Assembly (NCBI GenBank): GCA_003176045.1
Contig: PSRM01000061.1
Coordinates: forward strand, 1-38,133
From: Verrucomicrobiota bacterium
GTDB lineage: Bacteria > Verrucomicrobiota > Verrucomicrobiia > Limisphaerales > UBA8199
Length of the DNA: 38,133 bases
Direction: 5' to 3'
Below are positions 16,324-25,132 of the stretch, piece by piece. Numbering within the stretch: position 1 is the first letter of the stretch; the number at the start of each line of letters is the position of its first letter. The translations under genes were made by a program, and so were the position numbers. The notes under the pieces were generated by a model. The model was given only the letters and a program-made list of their open reading frames with translations, was not told the DNA's origin and searched no databases.

Positions 16324-17406
16324 TCAGCGGTTCAACTCCGCCAACCGCTTTTCCAGGTCATCGGCCATTAGCGGTTCAATTACAGGATCAAGTTGGCCTT
16401 CCATGATCGCCGGCAAATTATAGAGCGTCAGTTCGATCCGATGATCGGTGACCCGGTTTTGCGGAAAGTTGTAAGTTCGAATGCGTTCGTTGCGTTCGCC
16501 CGTGCCGACTTGCGCCTTGCGTTGAGCGGCATATTTGGCGTTTTCCTCTGCGATACGCCGTTCGAGCAAGCGCGAGCGCAGCACAGTCAATGCGCGCGCC
16601 TTGTTTTTTTGTTGGGAGCGCTGGTCCGCGCAACGGACGATCAGGCCGGTGGGTTTGTGCATCACCTGCACCGCCGAATCAGTCGTATTGACACCCTGTC
16701 CGCCAGGGCCCGAGGCCCGGCAGCGCGTGATTTCCAAGTCCTCCGGTTTCAGTTCCACGTCCACTTCCTGCGCCTCAGGCAGGACGGCCACCGTGCAGGT
16801 GCTGGTATGAATGCGCCCCTGGGCTTCCGTGGCCGGCACACGCTGCACCCGATGAACACCGCTTTCATACTTGAACCGTTTGTAAACGTCCGTGCCGGTG
16901 ATTTCAAAAATCACCTCTTTGAAGCCGCCCAGGTCGGACGGGCTGGAATCCAAATCATCCACCTTCCACCCGCGCCCCTCGGCATAGCGCGTGTACATCC
17001 TATAAAGCTCCGCGGCAAACAGCGCCGATTCCTGCCCGCCGGCGCCTGCGCGAACTTCGACGATCGTGTTGCGCGAATCAGTCGGGTCCGGCGGCAATAA
17101 GCCGCGTTGAAGTTCCTGGGCCAGCCGATTTTCCTCGGCCTCCAATCGCGCCACTTCCTCGCGGGCCATTTGGGCCAGTTCGGATTCTGCCGGTTCGCTT
17201 GCCAGCAGCGACCGGTTTTCCGCCAGATCGGTCTCGGCCTTCATCCAGGCCGAACCCGTGGATACCAGGTCTTTGAGCCGTGAGTATTCGCGCGACAACT
17301 CCTGCGCCTTTTGCGGATTATCAAAAACCCGGCCATCGCTCAGCGCTGCCTCAACCTCGGCAAGGCGACGCGAGAATTTCTCAATATGTGGACGAGGATC
17401 TAACAC
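16324..17406 (-). CDS. prfA: Peptide chain release factor 1
   Basis: A 360-residue class I release factor that ends translation at UAA and UAG. The stop-codon recognition tripeptide PAT is at 191-193 ([17 protein letters not shown]), which marks RF1 and excludes RF2. The peptidyl-tRNA hydrolysis motif GGQ is at 235-237 in [21 protein letters not shown] (121-131) is another family motif. The start is GTG at 17406, giving an N-terminus of normal length ([19 protein letters not shown]). It follows rpmE on the same strand, a pairing common in bacteria, and precedes the HAD gene. Confidence 0.98.
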   Translation of the reverse strand: MLDPRPHIEKFSRRLAEVEAALSDGRVFDNPQKAQELSREYSRLKDLVSTGSAWMKAETDLAENRSLLASEPAESELAQMAREEVARLEAEENRLAQELQRGLLPPDPTDSRNTIVEVRAGAGGQESALFAAELYRMYTRYAEGRGWKVDDLDSSPSDLGGFKEVIFEITGTDVYKRFKYESGVHRVQRVPATEAQGRIHTSTCTVAVLPEAQEVDVELKPEDLEITRCRASGPGGQGVNTTDSAVQVMHKPTGLIVRCADQRSQQKNKARALTVLRSRLLERRIAEENAKYAAQRKAQVGTGERNERIRTYNFPQNRVTDHRIELTLYNLPAIMEGQLDPVIEPLMADDLEKRLAELNR

Positions 17407-17470
17407 AACGAGGGGCGAGGTGTGGGGGGCGAGGGACGAGGGTCGTTCGCGCGCTTCGCAGATCGTTCAA

Positions 17471-17498
17471 TCTAAAATCTAAAATCTGAAATCTAAAA
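17471..17498. repeat. Heptamer array TCTAAAA upstream of prfA
   Basis: Four 7-bp units (TCTAAAA, TCTAAAA, TCTGAAA, TCTAAAA) lie in the rpmE-prfA gap, between the rpmE hairpin and the prfA start. It has the same period as the other arrays but another unit. Confidence 0.82.
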
Positions 17499-17507
17499 TG
17501 AAATGCA

Positions 17508-17544
17508 ATCCGCCCGGACGGTCTTCTGGACCATGCGGGCGGAT
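17508..17544 (-). terminator. Possible terminator or attenuating hairpin after rpmE
   Basis: ATCCGCCCG and CGGGCGGAT form a 9-bp G/C-rich stem, with further pairing in the loop (GGTCCAGAAGACC). On the minus strand, a T-rich stretch TGCATTTCATTTT follows. It starts 15 bp after the rpmE stop. The T-run is interrupted, so partial read-through into prfA is likely. Confidence 0.55.
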
Positions 17545-17558
17545 GAGAGAAAGGGGCG

Positions 17559-17801
17559 CTAGCGTTTCTTTTTCTTGGTGGCAGCGGCGGCCTGGGCGGC
17601 TTGGGTCTTGGCCATGCGTTGCTGGAATTTATCCACGCGGCCTGCCGTATCCACGAACTTCTGCTGGCCGGTATAGAAAGGGTGGCACACGTTGCAGATA
17701 CCCACAATGATCACCGGCTTGGTGGAACGCGTCTTGATCACGTTGCCGCATGCGCAACGGATCTCGGCATCCACATACTTAGGATGAATTTTCTCTTTCA
17801 T
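17559..17801 (-). CDS. rpmE: 50S ribosomal protein L31, zinc-binding type
   Basis: An 80-residue ribosomal protein. It begins [19 protein letters not shown] and has the four-Cys zinc site of the C+ form (Cys16, Cys18, Cys36, Cys39; [10 protein letters not shown]). The C-terminus is extended and very basic with an Ala/Lys tail ([13 protein letters not shown]). L31 bridges the two ribosomal subunits; C+ forms are replaced by zinc-free paralogues under zinc starvation in some bacteria. It is directly upstream of prfA on the same strand. Confidence 0.97.
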   Translation of the reverse strand: MKEKIHPKYVDAEIRCACGNVIKTRSTKPVIIVGICNVCHPFYTGQQKFVDTAGRVDKFQQRMAKTQAAQAAAATKKKKR

Positions 17802-17843
17802 AAAAGGCCGCAGAAAATAGCACGAGTAAGCGGAAAGACAAGC

Positions 17844-18287
17844 TCAAATCTCGCAACACACATGAGTCGTCTCGAGCCAGCGGTTGGCGAGTTGTTGTAA
17901 AATGCCGGCCAGCTCCTGAAATGAAGTCGGCTTCACATGATATTCGCGCGCGCCCAAAGCGCGCGCCTTTGCCATGTCCTGCTCGTGCGAGGAGGACGTC
18001 AGGACCACCGCGGGCAGATCTCGAAATTGGGGATGGTCCCGCAACCAGGCAAGCACATCGAAGCCTGTCAAACATGGCATCTTCAGATCGAGAATCAAAA
18101 GCTGAGGCAGCGGGAACTTCGAGCGGTCATTGAAGGGCACCTCGCCGCTCAGGTAAGCGATGGCCTCCTTGCCATCAGAAGTCACGCTCAGTGGGTTGGG
18201 GATTCCGGCGCGCTGGAGGGCCAGCCGCAGAATCTCTACGTCCGATGCTTCGTCCTCCGCAACTAAAATACACGCTTTCGCTGACAT
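17844..18287 (-). CDS. Single-domain response regulator (Rcp-like receiver)
   Basis: A 147-residue protein made only of a receiver domain: acidic pair in VAEDEASD, phospho-acceptor Asp67 in LLILDLKMP, Thr/Ser in VVLTSSS, and Lys in YHVKPTSF. There is no output domain. The insert between strands beta2 and beta3 (SGEVPFNDRSKFPLP) is typical of receivers that partner phytochrome-like kinases. The ATG at 18287 is preferred over the GTG at 18308. It lies 61 bp downstream of the multi-PAS kinase on the same strand, so the kinase probably phosphorylates it. Confidence 0.92.
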   Translation of the reverse strand: MSAKACILVAEDEASDVEILRLALQRAGIPNPLSVTSDGKEAIAYLSGEVPFNDRSKFPLPQLLILDLKMPCLTGFDVLAWLRDHPQFRDLPAVVLTSSSHEQDMAKARALGAREYHVKPTSFQELAGILQQLANRWLETTHVCCEI

Positions 18288-18348
18288 GCCTGGCCGATCC
18301 GGTATCACCCGCCTTTACTGTAACCAAGCAGGGCTGTTTGGCCAATCT

Positions 18349-21330
18349 TTATTGTGTCTTTTCGGCCAACCTTAACTCCACCCAAAACACGCTGCCTTTG
18401 CCATGTTCAGATTCAGCGCCAATTTTACCTCCCATGCGTTCCACTACCTTCCGCACGATGGCAAGGCCGATGCCAGTGCCTTCATATTCGCCAGTGAGCC
18501 TTTGAAACATGCCGAATAGCCGTTTCTGGGCTGGCGCCGGGATCCCGATGCCGTTGTCCTGGAGGGTGATTTTGGCCACACCATTCTGGGCACGGGCGCG
18601 CACCTCGATTCGCGGCCGCACCCCGGGACCGACAAACTTCACCGCATTTCCGAGCAGGTTCGAAAAGCATTGGGTGAGAAGGCTTTCTTCGCCCATGACC
18701 ACCGGCAAAGGATGCTCAACAACGATGTCGGCTTTATCGGGGTGAAGGTTCGGATAAGTCTCGATTAGCTCGGGGACCAGTTTCGATAAATCCACTGGCC
18801 GCAAGGGCACTTCGGCCAGCACCGCCTTGGTGTAGCTGAGGGAGTCTTGAATCAGCCTGTCCAGGCGGCTGGCCGCGGTCACGATACGTCCGCAGTAATC
18901 CTGCAATTGCGGCGCAGCGGCCGGAGTGGTGCCGATCTCCTGCTGAACGATGGTCGCGAAGGTGCTCATGGCCCTGAGCGGCGCGCGCATATCATGCGAA
19001 ATAGCGTAGGAGACATGCTGCAGCTCGGCGACCATTTCGCGGAGCTTGGTTGTGCGCTCTTCCACCAGGTTTTCGAGATGCACGGCCCGGTTTGCCAGTT
19101 GTTCATGCGCCTGGCGCAACGCCAGTTCCACCTGCCTGCGTTCAGTTACTTCACTGCAGTAAACGTTTGCGTACTCTGCCTCGGGGATTGGCACCACGCA
19201 GACCGAGAAGATTCTCGGGCCTACTGACAGGTCCTCAAGCCTCTTGCCTCCATTATTGAAAGCAGCCTGGACCAGCGACATTATGGGCGCGGGTGCCGGC
19301 TGGCCCACGGACAGATTCCATTCTCGCAGATCCTCGAGCGCGGCTTCATTGGCAAAGCGCACCTGGCCTTCCCGCCCGATGCGCAGAACGGGCGCCGGAT
19401 TTTGCGCGGGCCACAAAGACAACTCGCGCAATTTCGCCTCAGCTTGTTTGTGCTGCGTGAAATCCCTGAACACCAGCACGATGCCGAACATTGGTCCACT
19501 CGGCTCGCGAATCGGCGCCGCGCTGTCGTCAATGGGAATCTCTCGGCCACCTTTTGCGATAAGAATGGTATGATTTGCCAGGCCGACGACCGCGCCCAGG
19601 CGAAGCACTTTTTCGACCGGGTTTTCCACCTTCGCCCGGGTTTCCTCGTTAATAATGTGAAAAACTTCGGCCAGTGGATGGTTCAGCGCCTCGGCATTTG
19701 TCCAGCCGGTTAGGCGTTCCGCCTCCTGATTCACAAAAGTGACACGGCCATTCTCGTCGGTCATGATCACAGCGTCGCCGATGCTCGCCAGCGTTGTCGC
19801 CAGCAACTGCTTTTCCCGAAGCAGCGCCTCCCGTGCAGCCACCAGGTCGGTAATGTCATGAATGATTTTGGACGCGCCGATGATCTGGCCCTCATTGTCC
19901 TTGAGCGGCGAGACACTGAGCGAGACATGAATGTGCCTGCCATCTTTGGCGACACGCACTGTCTCGAGCCGCTCCGAAGGCTGACCTTGCCGCAGGCGGC
20001 CAATGATATAATCCTCCTCAGTCAGCCGATCAGGAGGAAACAGAATGGTAACGTGCTTTCCAATAATCTCTTCGGGCTTGTAGCCAAACATTCGTTCCGC
20101 GCTGGCGTTCCAGGTCTGGATAATTCCATCCAGGTTTTTTGTGAAAATGGCATCGCCCGAATACTGAACGATGGCTGCCAGGCGCGCCCGGGCTTCCTGG
20201 GCTTTGCGTTGCAGGCTGACATCTCGAAACACAAGAACCACACCCGACAGCGGTCCGCCCGGTTCACGGATTGGCGCGGCGCTGTCGTCAACGGCCACCT
20301 CCGCGCCCGTTTTGGAAATCAGCACCGTGTGGTTTGCCAGACCGACCACTGTGCCCTGGCGCAATACCTTCTGCACGGGGTTCTCAGCCGGTTGCCGGGT
20401 CTGTTCGTTAATAATTCGGAACACGTTCGGCAATGGTTGACCGCCGGCTTCAGAGCTTTTCCAACCGGTCAGTTTCTCTGCGGCTGCGTTCAACGATCTC
20501 ACCCGTCCCTCGGTGTCGGTCACAATCACCGCGTCACCGATGGATCTCAGGGTCGTCTCCAGAAGTTCCCGTTCACCACTCGCTTCCGCGAGCGCCTCCT
20601 CACGCATCTCCGATTCACGGGACACCACCCGGAACGCCCAGGCCAGAAACGCAAGATTCACCACCGCAGCGACGATAAACGTTTTCGTCCGGATGGCATC
20701 GGACCGGTCCGCCAGACGCCTGAGTTCGGCGGTTCTGCTCAGCTCTTCCGAACGCAAACCATTTACCAAATCCCTGAGCTGATCCATTGTCTGTTTGCCC
20801 AGATTGCTTCGAACTATCTCCAGCGCAGGCTCCAGCCCTTTCTCGCGTCGTAACGTGATGGTTTGGTCCAGCTCGGCGAACTTCTGCCCGCTTAAAGAGG
20901 CGATCCGGGCGACTTTGTCCTTAGCCAGTTGGCCCGAGTCAGCAAGGCGCTGGAGTTGCTTCAGCTCCTCTTCTGCTCTTGCCTGGCCTTGCCGATACGG
21001 CTGCAAGTAGGTTTCTTCACCTGTTAGCAGGTAGCCCCGCTGACCGGTCTCGGCATCCTGGAGCGTGGAAAGGAAACCATCCAGCTTTTGCAGCAAGACC
21101 AGGCTGTTCGACATCCGTTCTTCGGCACGAATCCGCCTCAAGCCCGCCTTATACACCACTATGATATTGCCCACCAACAAGAAGGCCGCTGCAATGAACA
21201 ACAGCGCAATAGACCTGCCTCTGGACGGTTGGTTCGGTGGGAACGATACTCCCCCGGACACAGGCACACTCTGGCGGGAGCCCGATTCGTTCGATACCCT
21301 GCGGTTCCCCTGTTCCACGTTAGGTTCCAT
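18349..21330 (-). CDS. CHASE3/multi-PAS sensor histidine kinase
   Basis: A 993-residue membrane kinase. A first helix (about 42-62, ALLFIAAAFLLVGNIIVVY) is followed by a CHASE3-like periplasmic domain (TLQDAETGQRGYLLTGEETYLQPY) and a second helix (about 213-233). Four PAS-like domains follow at about 255-370, 385-500, 510-625 and 635-735. The first and third are near duplicates (SIGDAVIVTDTEGRV/SIGDAVIMTDENGRV; VGLANHTVLI/VGLANHTILI). The dimerisation domain carries His779 in YAISHDMRAPLRAM. The ATPase shows NLLGNAVKF, LQDNGIGI and GTGIGLAI. There is no receiver domain; the separate receiver gene downstream fills that role. A 12-bp direct-repeat array (21511-21558) lies upstream. Confidence 0.95.
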   Translation of the reverse strand: MEPNVEQGNRRVSNESGSRQSVPVSGGVSFPPNQPSRGRSIALLFIAAAFLLVGNIIVVYKAGLRRIRAEERMSNSLVLLQKLDGFLSTLQDAETGQRGYLLTGEETYLQPYRQGQARAEEELKQLQRLADSGQLAKDKVARIASLSGQKFAELDQTITLRREKGLEPALEIVRSNLGKQTMDQLRDLVNGLRSEELSRTAELRRLADRSDAIRTKTFIVAAVVNLAFLAWAFRVVSRESEMREEALAEASGERELLETTLRSIGDAVIVTDTEGRVRSLNAAAEKLTGWKSSEAGGQPLPNVFRIINEQTRQPAENPVQKVLRQGTVVGLANHTVLISKTGAEVAVDDSAAPIREPGGPLSGVVLVFRDVSLQRKAQEARARLAAIVQYSGDAIFTKNLDGIIQTWNASAERMFGYKPEEIIGKHVTILFPPDRLTEEDYIIGRLRQGQPSERLETVRVAKDGRHIHVSLSVSPLKDNEGQIIGASKIIHDITDLVAAREALLREKQLLATTLASIGDAVIMTDENGRVTFVNQEAERLTGWTNAEALNHPLAEVFHIINEETRAKVENPVEKVLRLGAVVGLANHTILIAKGGREIPIDDSAAPIREPSGPMFGIVLVFRDFTQHKQAEAKLRELSLWPAQNPAPVLRIGREGQVRFANEAALEDLREWNLSVGQPAPAPIMSLVQAAFNNGGKRLEDLSVGPRIFSVCVVPIPEAEYANVYCSEVTERRQVELALRQAHEQLANRAVHLENLVEERTTKLREMVAELQHVSYAISHDMRAPLRAMSTFATIVQQEIGTTPAAAPQLQDYCGRIVTAASRLDRLIQDSLSYTKAVLAEVPLRPVDLSKLVPELIETYPNLHPDKADIVVEHPLPVVMGEESLLTQCFSNLLGNAVKFVGPGVRPRIEVRARAQNGVAKITLQDNGIGIPAPAQKRLFGMFQRLTGEYEGTGIGLAIVRKVVERMGGKIGAESEHGKGSVFWVELRLAEKTQ

Positions 21331-21510
21331 TGCGTAATGGCCCGGCGCTCAGCGACGCGCTCCTGGCGATTTCAGGAAGCTGGGCTTTCGTTCCTGATCC
21401 GCGGTGAAGCTGGCTCGAGCAAACTCCAGGACTCAGCCCGGAATTACAGAAGCACTCATTTTCAGTATAACCTATGCTTCTAAAAGTAGGTAAATACCCC
21501 ATTAGTTTTA

Positions 21511-21558
21511 AAACTTTGTCGTAAACTTTGTCGAGAACTTCATCGCAAACCTAATCGA
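21511..21558 (-). repeat. Array of four 12-bp direct repeats upstream of a sensor kinase
   Basis: Read on the kinase-coding strand the units are TCGATTAGGTTT, GCGATGAAGTTC, TCGACAAAGTTT and ACGACAAAGTTT. The array lies 180 bp upstream of the CHASE3 kinase start, just after the stop of the gene at 21577. The same consensus, in the same orientation relative to the gene, is found before the second kinase at 26491-26526. Confidence 0.82.
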
Positions 21559-21576
21559 AGCAAGTCAGTTTTCCAG

Positions 21577-22086
21577 CTAGGTTTTTCCCCGAAAAGGCAT
21601 CAACCCGAAATGCAGCACCAGCCAAACCGGCCCCGCGAATAAGGCTATAGCACCTACCCGCTCCCACGTCCACTGAAGGTAATGCGCCTGGATGGGATAG
21701 ATCGTGATCATGAAGTAATTCGCGAAACGCGTGTAGCCCAGAAATGAGCAGTATTTGGGGTAGCGACGCCGGATTCCGCTCCATAAAGCCACCGTGCCGA
21801 GCGCCAGGACGGTAAGGGTGACGAACAGGTTAATGGGTGTCAGAGCGTTAAAGGCCAAATACGGCGCTCGATTCCCGTTCGCTTTGAAATAAGGATAGAT
21901 CCATTGGGCGGCGGCCCACAGAAAGCTAAATCCAGTCTGGATAGCAGTGCGAAAGTTGGCTTTAGCGGCGGTCAACTCGCCCAGCAACAGCGCAAAGTAA
22001 AGCGGCACGATGCCCCAAATCAGAGGCGTATGCTCAAATGGGGTGCGGATCAACTCGGTAAAGATCGTCCAGTAGTTATGCCACAT
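21577..22086 (-). CDS. Small multi-pass membrane protein of unknown function
   Basis: A 169-residue protein with about four hydrophobic helices (PLIWGIVPLYFALLLGEL, TGFSFLWAAAQWIYPYF, PINLFVTLTVLALGTVALW, VGAIALFAGPVWLVLHFGL). Aromatic residues are frequent and there is a conserved-looking loop RYPKYCSFLGYTRFANYF. I do not recognise a family. It follows the metallophosphoesterase gene on the same strand after 19 bp, so co-transcription is likely. Confidence 0.72.
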   Translation of the reverse strand: MWHNYWTIFTELIRTPFEHTPLIWGIVPLYFALLLGELTAAKANFRTAIQTGFSFLWAAAQWIYPYFKANGNRAPYLAFNALTPINLFVTLTVLALGTVALWSGIRRRYPKYCSFLGYTRFANYFMITIYPIQAHYLQWTWERVGAIALFAGPVWLVLHFGLMPFRGKT

Positions 22087-22105
22087 ACGCTATGCGAGTT
22101 GGCCG

Positions 22106-23593
22106 CTACTGATTTCGCACGAGGCCCACTGTTACAGAGCCGTTTGGAGGAATGTTGACTCGCACGAGGACTGCTGTTCTTGTCCTGCTTTCATAATCAT
22201 AATGCGCTAGAATCGTTCCATTACTCACTGAATACCTGCCCTGAGGCTGTATGAATCGCACCCGACCATCATAAAAATTATCAGGCAAGTCGTTGGTTAT
22301 GGTTATCGAATCGGCGGTGATGTTCATTGCGTCGGCTTGGTCAGAGCGGACTTTTCTGACGGCCCCGTTTGCGGTGAACAAAGGCCAGACGTCTTTGGCC
22401 GTGTCGCGGGCCTTAACTGTCTGGTCGCAAGCCCATCCGTTCGGCATACGTCTGAAGTTGAAGAATCCTGTCATGCCGTACCGGAAGGATGGACCGTCCA
22501 TATAGATATAGTACGAGGCAGATTGCAGAGTGGCGGTGCCGTGACCGTGGCCGACCAGCATCAGATCGCAAGAGGATGGATAGATAGCCTGATCATTCGT
22601 GTAATGCTGGCCGATGAGCCGGTATGTAATCGTTGGATCATTCAATGCCTGCTTAAAATCGGCCTCGGCCCAGTTCCTGAGCGAGCGTTCGCTCCAATCG
22701 TGCATCAGCACGTAAAAATCTCCCATCCGCAACGACCACGACCGCTGCCCGAATTCGCTCTCGTAAATCGGCACCGCAATGGGATGCCAGCGCAAAGGAG
22801 GATCGGAGCCGACGAGAGTTTTGTTGGCCGGCGGCACATCATGATTTCCTGGAGCGGACACAAAAGGCACGCGATAGCCGGCGTGGCAATCCTTATACAT
22901 GCTGGTGAGGCGGCGCTCCAAATCGAGTGTTTCCTGGCGTGTGAAATGACGCTTGCCATTCGGCTTGTAACCCCAGTTTGCCCAGTTATTCCAGCCATCC
23001 AGGGCGCCGTTGTAATCAATTTGGTCGCCAGTGATGACCACGAACCGCGGATTAATGAGGTTTACCGGCTCCTGCATCCACTTCATTTCTTCCCAGGTCC
23101 CCACCGAGTTGTACCACATGCCCGAAGGAGCGGTATGGTACTGATTCACGATTTGCTCGTCGGTGATGTGCAAGAGATAAAAGTCATTTGTGAATGAGGT
23201 AATAATGCTGAGCGCCTGCCGCTGTGCGCTGACGGTTTCGCTGGACGAAACCACTAGCGTGAACAGCTCTGGTGGTATATCGGCAGGCACACTAGCCCGG
23301 ATTTCCCAGCCCGGCTCCGTGCCACGGTTGATTTTGGATTGAGTTACCGAGACAACGGAGCAGGTCCAGGCTCGCAAATCGTTCGAAACAATTACTCCCC
23401 AGCTACTCGCTGAGGCCGCTGCTCTTATTTCTGCCGTAAATTGCCGATTGGCCGGAGTATCGAGAGCGACGATAGTCGGAGTAGCGAATCGTGGACGCCA
23501 AAGAGCCTGGTCATTTGGTATGGGCGCCGCGCCGAGTGAAACAGAAACGAACAGCGCCAGACATGCCGGACCAAATGACGAAATCGGTTTCAT
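22106..23593 (-). CDS. Secreted calcineurin-like metallophosphoesterase
   Basis: A 495-residue protein from the ATG at 23593, with a signal peptide (MKPISSFGPACLALFVSVSLGAAP). An N-terminal beta-rich domain (about 25-130) precedes the metallophosphoesterase core: LLHITDEQI (145-147), VVITGDQIDY (GD 189-190), SAPGNHDV (249-252), IGQHYTN (His330) and LMLVGHGHG (348-351). The first motif is D-x-Q where the family usually has D-x-H, so one metal ligand appears replaced (Gln147). The C-terminal about 100 residues are beta-rich and may bind a ligand or the cell surface. The substrate is unknown. It is divergent from the PQQ-propeller gene. Confidence 0.88.
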   Translation of the reverse strand: MKPISSFGPACLALFVSVSLGAAPIPNDQALWRPRFATPTIVALDTPANRQFTAEIRAAASASSWGVIVSNDLRAWTCSVVSVTQSKINRGTEPGWEIRASVPADIPPELFTLVVSSSETVSAQRQALSIITSFTNDFYLLHITDEQIVNQYHTAPSGMWYNSVGTWEEMKWMQEPVNLINPRFVVITGDQIDYNGALDGWNNWANWGYKPNGKRHFTRQETLDLERRLTSMYKDCHAGYRVPFVSAPGNHDVPPANKTLVGSDPPLRWHPIAVPIYESEFGQRSWSLRMGDFYVLMHDWSERSLRNWAEADFKQALNDPTITYRLIGQHYTNDQAIYPSSCDLMLVGHGHGTATLQSASYYIYMDGPSFRYGMTGFFNFRRMPNGWACDQTVKARDTAKDVWPLFTANGAVRKVRSDQADAMNITADSITITNDLPDNFYDGRVRFIQPQGRYSVSNGTILAHYDYESRTRTAVLVRVNIPPNGSVTVGLVRNQ

Positions 23594-23646
23594 CAGAGCA
23601 ATGATAAGGTTATTGTAGAAGCGCTCCAATGCTAGAAGGTGCACAG

Positions 23647-24987
23647 ATGCGAAAAGCTCCGTTAGTACGCACATCTCATACCCTTCTCATTAACACCGGG
23701 CTCAAGCCCGGTGTTAATGAGAAGGGCGGCGGGAAGTCTGAAATAATCCGCTCCTGTTCATTCCTTATTCTTGCGCTTACCGCAGCCGCAGCGTCCGCCT
23801 CGCCTGGTGAAAACTGGCCCGAGCTGCGCGGGCCACATCGGGACGGGCACTCATCCGCCACTCGGCTGCCTCTCACCTGGAGTGAGACTAATAACATTGC
23901 ATGGAAGACGCCTATTCACGACCTGGGCTGGTCTTCACCCGTCATTTGGGGAGACCAGATCTGGCTTACGACTGCAACCGAGGATGGAAAAAAGCTCTAT
24001 GCCATTGGTGTGAACAGCGCCACCGGAAAGATCCTCCGTGACATCAAAGTCTTCGATAATGACGCGCCTGAACACGTAGCGAGTCTGAACAGCTACGCCT
24101 CTCCTACTCCGGCAATCGAACCCGGCAGAGTTTACGTCCACTACGGCACCTACGGCACGGCTTGCCTCGACACGGGCACCGGAAAAATCCTTTGGAGCCG
24201 CCGTGATCTCAAATGCGATCACCACGAAGGCCCCGGCGCCTCAGTCATGCTCCACGAGAACCTGCTTTGCTTCAACGTGGATGGCCGCGATGTCCAATAT
24301 GTGATCGCCCTGGATAAGAAAACTGGAAAAACCGTTTGGAAGACCAACCGCTCCGTTGATTACAGCCCCTTCTCCCCGAATCTGCGCAAAGGCTACTCCA
24401 CTCCGATTGTCATAGAGGTCGCAGGCCGCCAGGAACTTTTCAGTCCCGGCGGCAAAGGCATGATGGCCTACGACCCGCGAACCGGCGAGGAACTCTGGAA
24501 GGTGCGCTATAACGGATGGTCCGTTGTGCCGCGTCCACTATTCGGCCAGGGATTGCTCTTCGCCGTCACGGATTATGAACAACCGGAACTTTGGGCCGTG
24601 CGACCTGATGGCAAAGGCGATGTGAGCGATACGCACGTTGCCTGGAAAATCACAAAAGACGTGCCCCGCAGGTCTTCATTCCTGCTGGTGGATGACTTGT
24701 TAGACATGGTCAGTGACGAAGGCGTTGTAACCTGCCTGGAGGCCAAAACCGGGAATCCCGTCTGGCACGAGCGGATAAAGGGAAGATACTCTGCCTCCCC
24801 GATCTACGGCGCCGGGCGCATTTACTTTTTCAGCGAGAAGAATCTGACGACCGTAATCGCCCCCGGCCACGAGTTCAAATTACTCGCCGAAAATCAACTG
24901 GACGAGCGCGTCATGGCCAGCCCGGCAGTAAGTGGGGACGCGATTATTCTGAGGTCGCGAACGCATTTGTACCGGATTCAAGAGTAG
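23647..24987 (+). CDS. Exported PQQ-like beta-propeller repeat protein
   Basis: A 446-residue protein from the ATG at 23647, chosen because AGAAGGTG precedes it at Shine-Dalgarno distance; an ATG at 23629 is the alternative. The signal peptide (CSFLILALTAAAASASPG) comes after an unusually long n-region, of which residues about 12-27 are encoded by a perfect palindrome. The mature part opens ENWPELRGPHRDG and shows repeated propeller blades with W motifs (NIAWKTPIHDLGWSSPVIWGDQIWL, TGKILWSRRDL, TGKTVWKTNRS, TGEELWKVRYN, TGNPVWHERIKG). These proteins are abundant and secreted in this phylum. Whether PQQ is bound is not evident. The start is 54 bp from the divergent metallophosphoesterase. Confidence 0.9.
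   Translation: MRKAPLVRTSHTLLINTGLKPGVNEKGGGKSEIIRSCSFLILALTAAAASASPGENWPELRGPHRDGHSSATRLPLTWSETNNIAWKTPIHDLGWSSPVIWGDQIWLTTATEDGKKLYAIGVNSATGKILRDIKVFDNDAPEHVASLNSYASPTPAIEPGRVYVHYGTYGTACLDTGTGKILWSRRDLKCDHHEGPGASVMLHENLLCFNVDGRDVQYVIALDKKTGKTVWKTNRSVDYSPFSPNLRKGYSTPIVIEVAGRQELFSPGGKGMMAYDPRTGEELWKVRYNGWSVVPRPLFGQGLLFAVTDYEQPELWAVRPDGKGDVSDTHVAWKITKDVPRRSSFLLVDDLLDMVSDEGVVTCLEAKTGNPVWHERIKGRYSASPIYGAGRIYFFSEKNLTTVIAPGHEFKLLAENQLDERVMASPAVSGDAIILRSRTHLYRIQE
23681..23726. repeat. Perfect 22-bp-arm palindrome inside the PQQ gene 5' end
   Basis: The arms 23681-23702 and 23705-23726 are exact complements with a 2-base loop. The arm contains CTCATTAACACCGGGCT, shared with the composite repeat at 3319-3466. 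It is translated as part of the signal-peptide n-region. Confidence 0.9.
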
Positions 24988-25016
24988 GGCAGCCGTCTCG
25001 CGTGCCCCGCTGCCAG

Positions 25017-25086
25017 GACGGAGCGCCGAAATCCTTTTCGGCGCGAACTTATCCCAACGCGCCGAAATGGAATTCGGCGCTCCGTC
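25017..25086. repeat. Inverted repeat between the PQQ and ARPP-1-like genes
   Basis: GACGGAGCGCCGAA (25017-25030) pairs with TTCGGCGCTCCGTC (25073-25086), with a second pairing TTTTCGGCGCG/CGCGCCGAAA inside. It lies in the 145-bp convergent gap and may act as a bidirectional hairpin. A half copy (GGCGGAGCGCCGAATTCC) is at about 29472-29489. Confidence 0.78.
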
Positions 25087-25132
25087 AGTGGACAGGTTCG
25101 ACAGATTCGGGACAGACGAGCCGCCTGTCCTG

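Noticed and set aside
19858-20853. Plus-strand frame of 331 codons
   Set aside because: It is antisense to the multi-PAS kinase; its near-repeats mirror the duplicated PAS domains.
22337-23197. Plus-strand frame of 286 codons
   Set aside because: It is antisense to the metallophosphoesterase, which has clear catalytic motifs.
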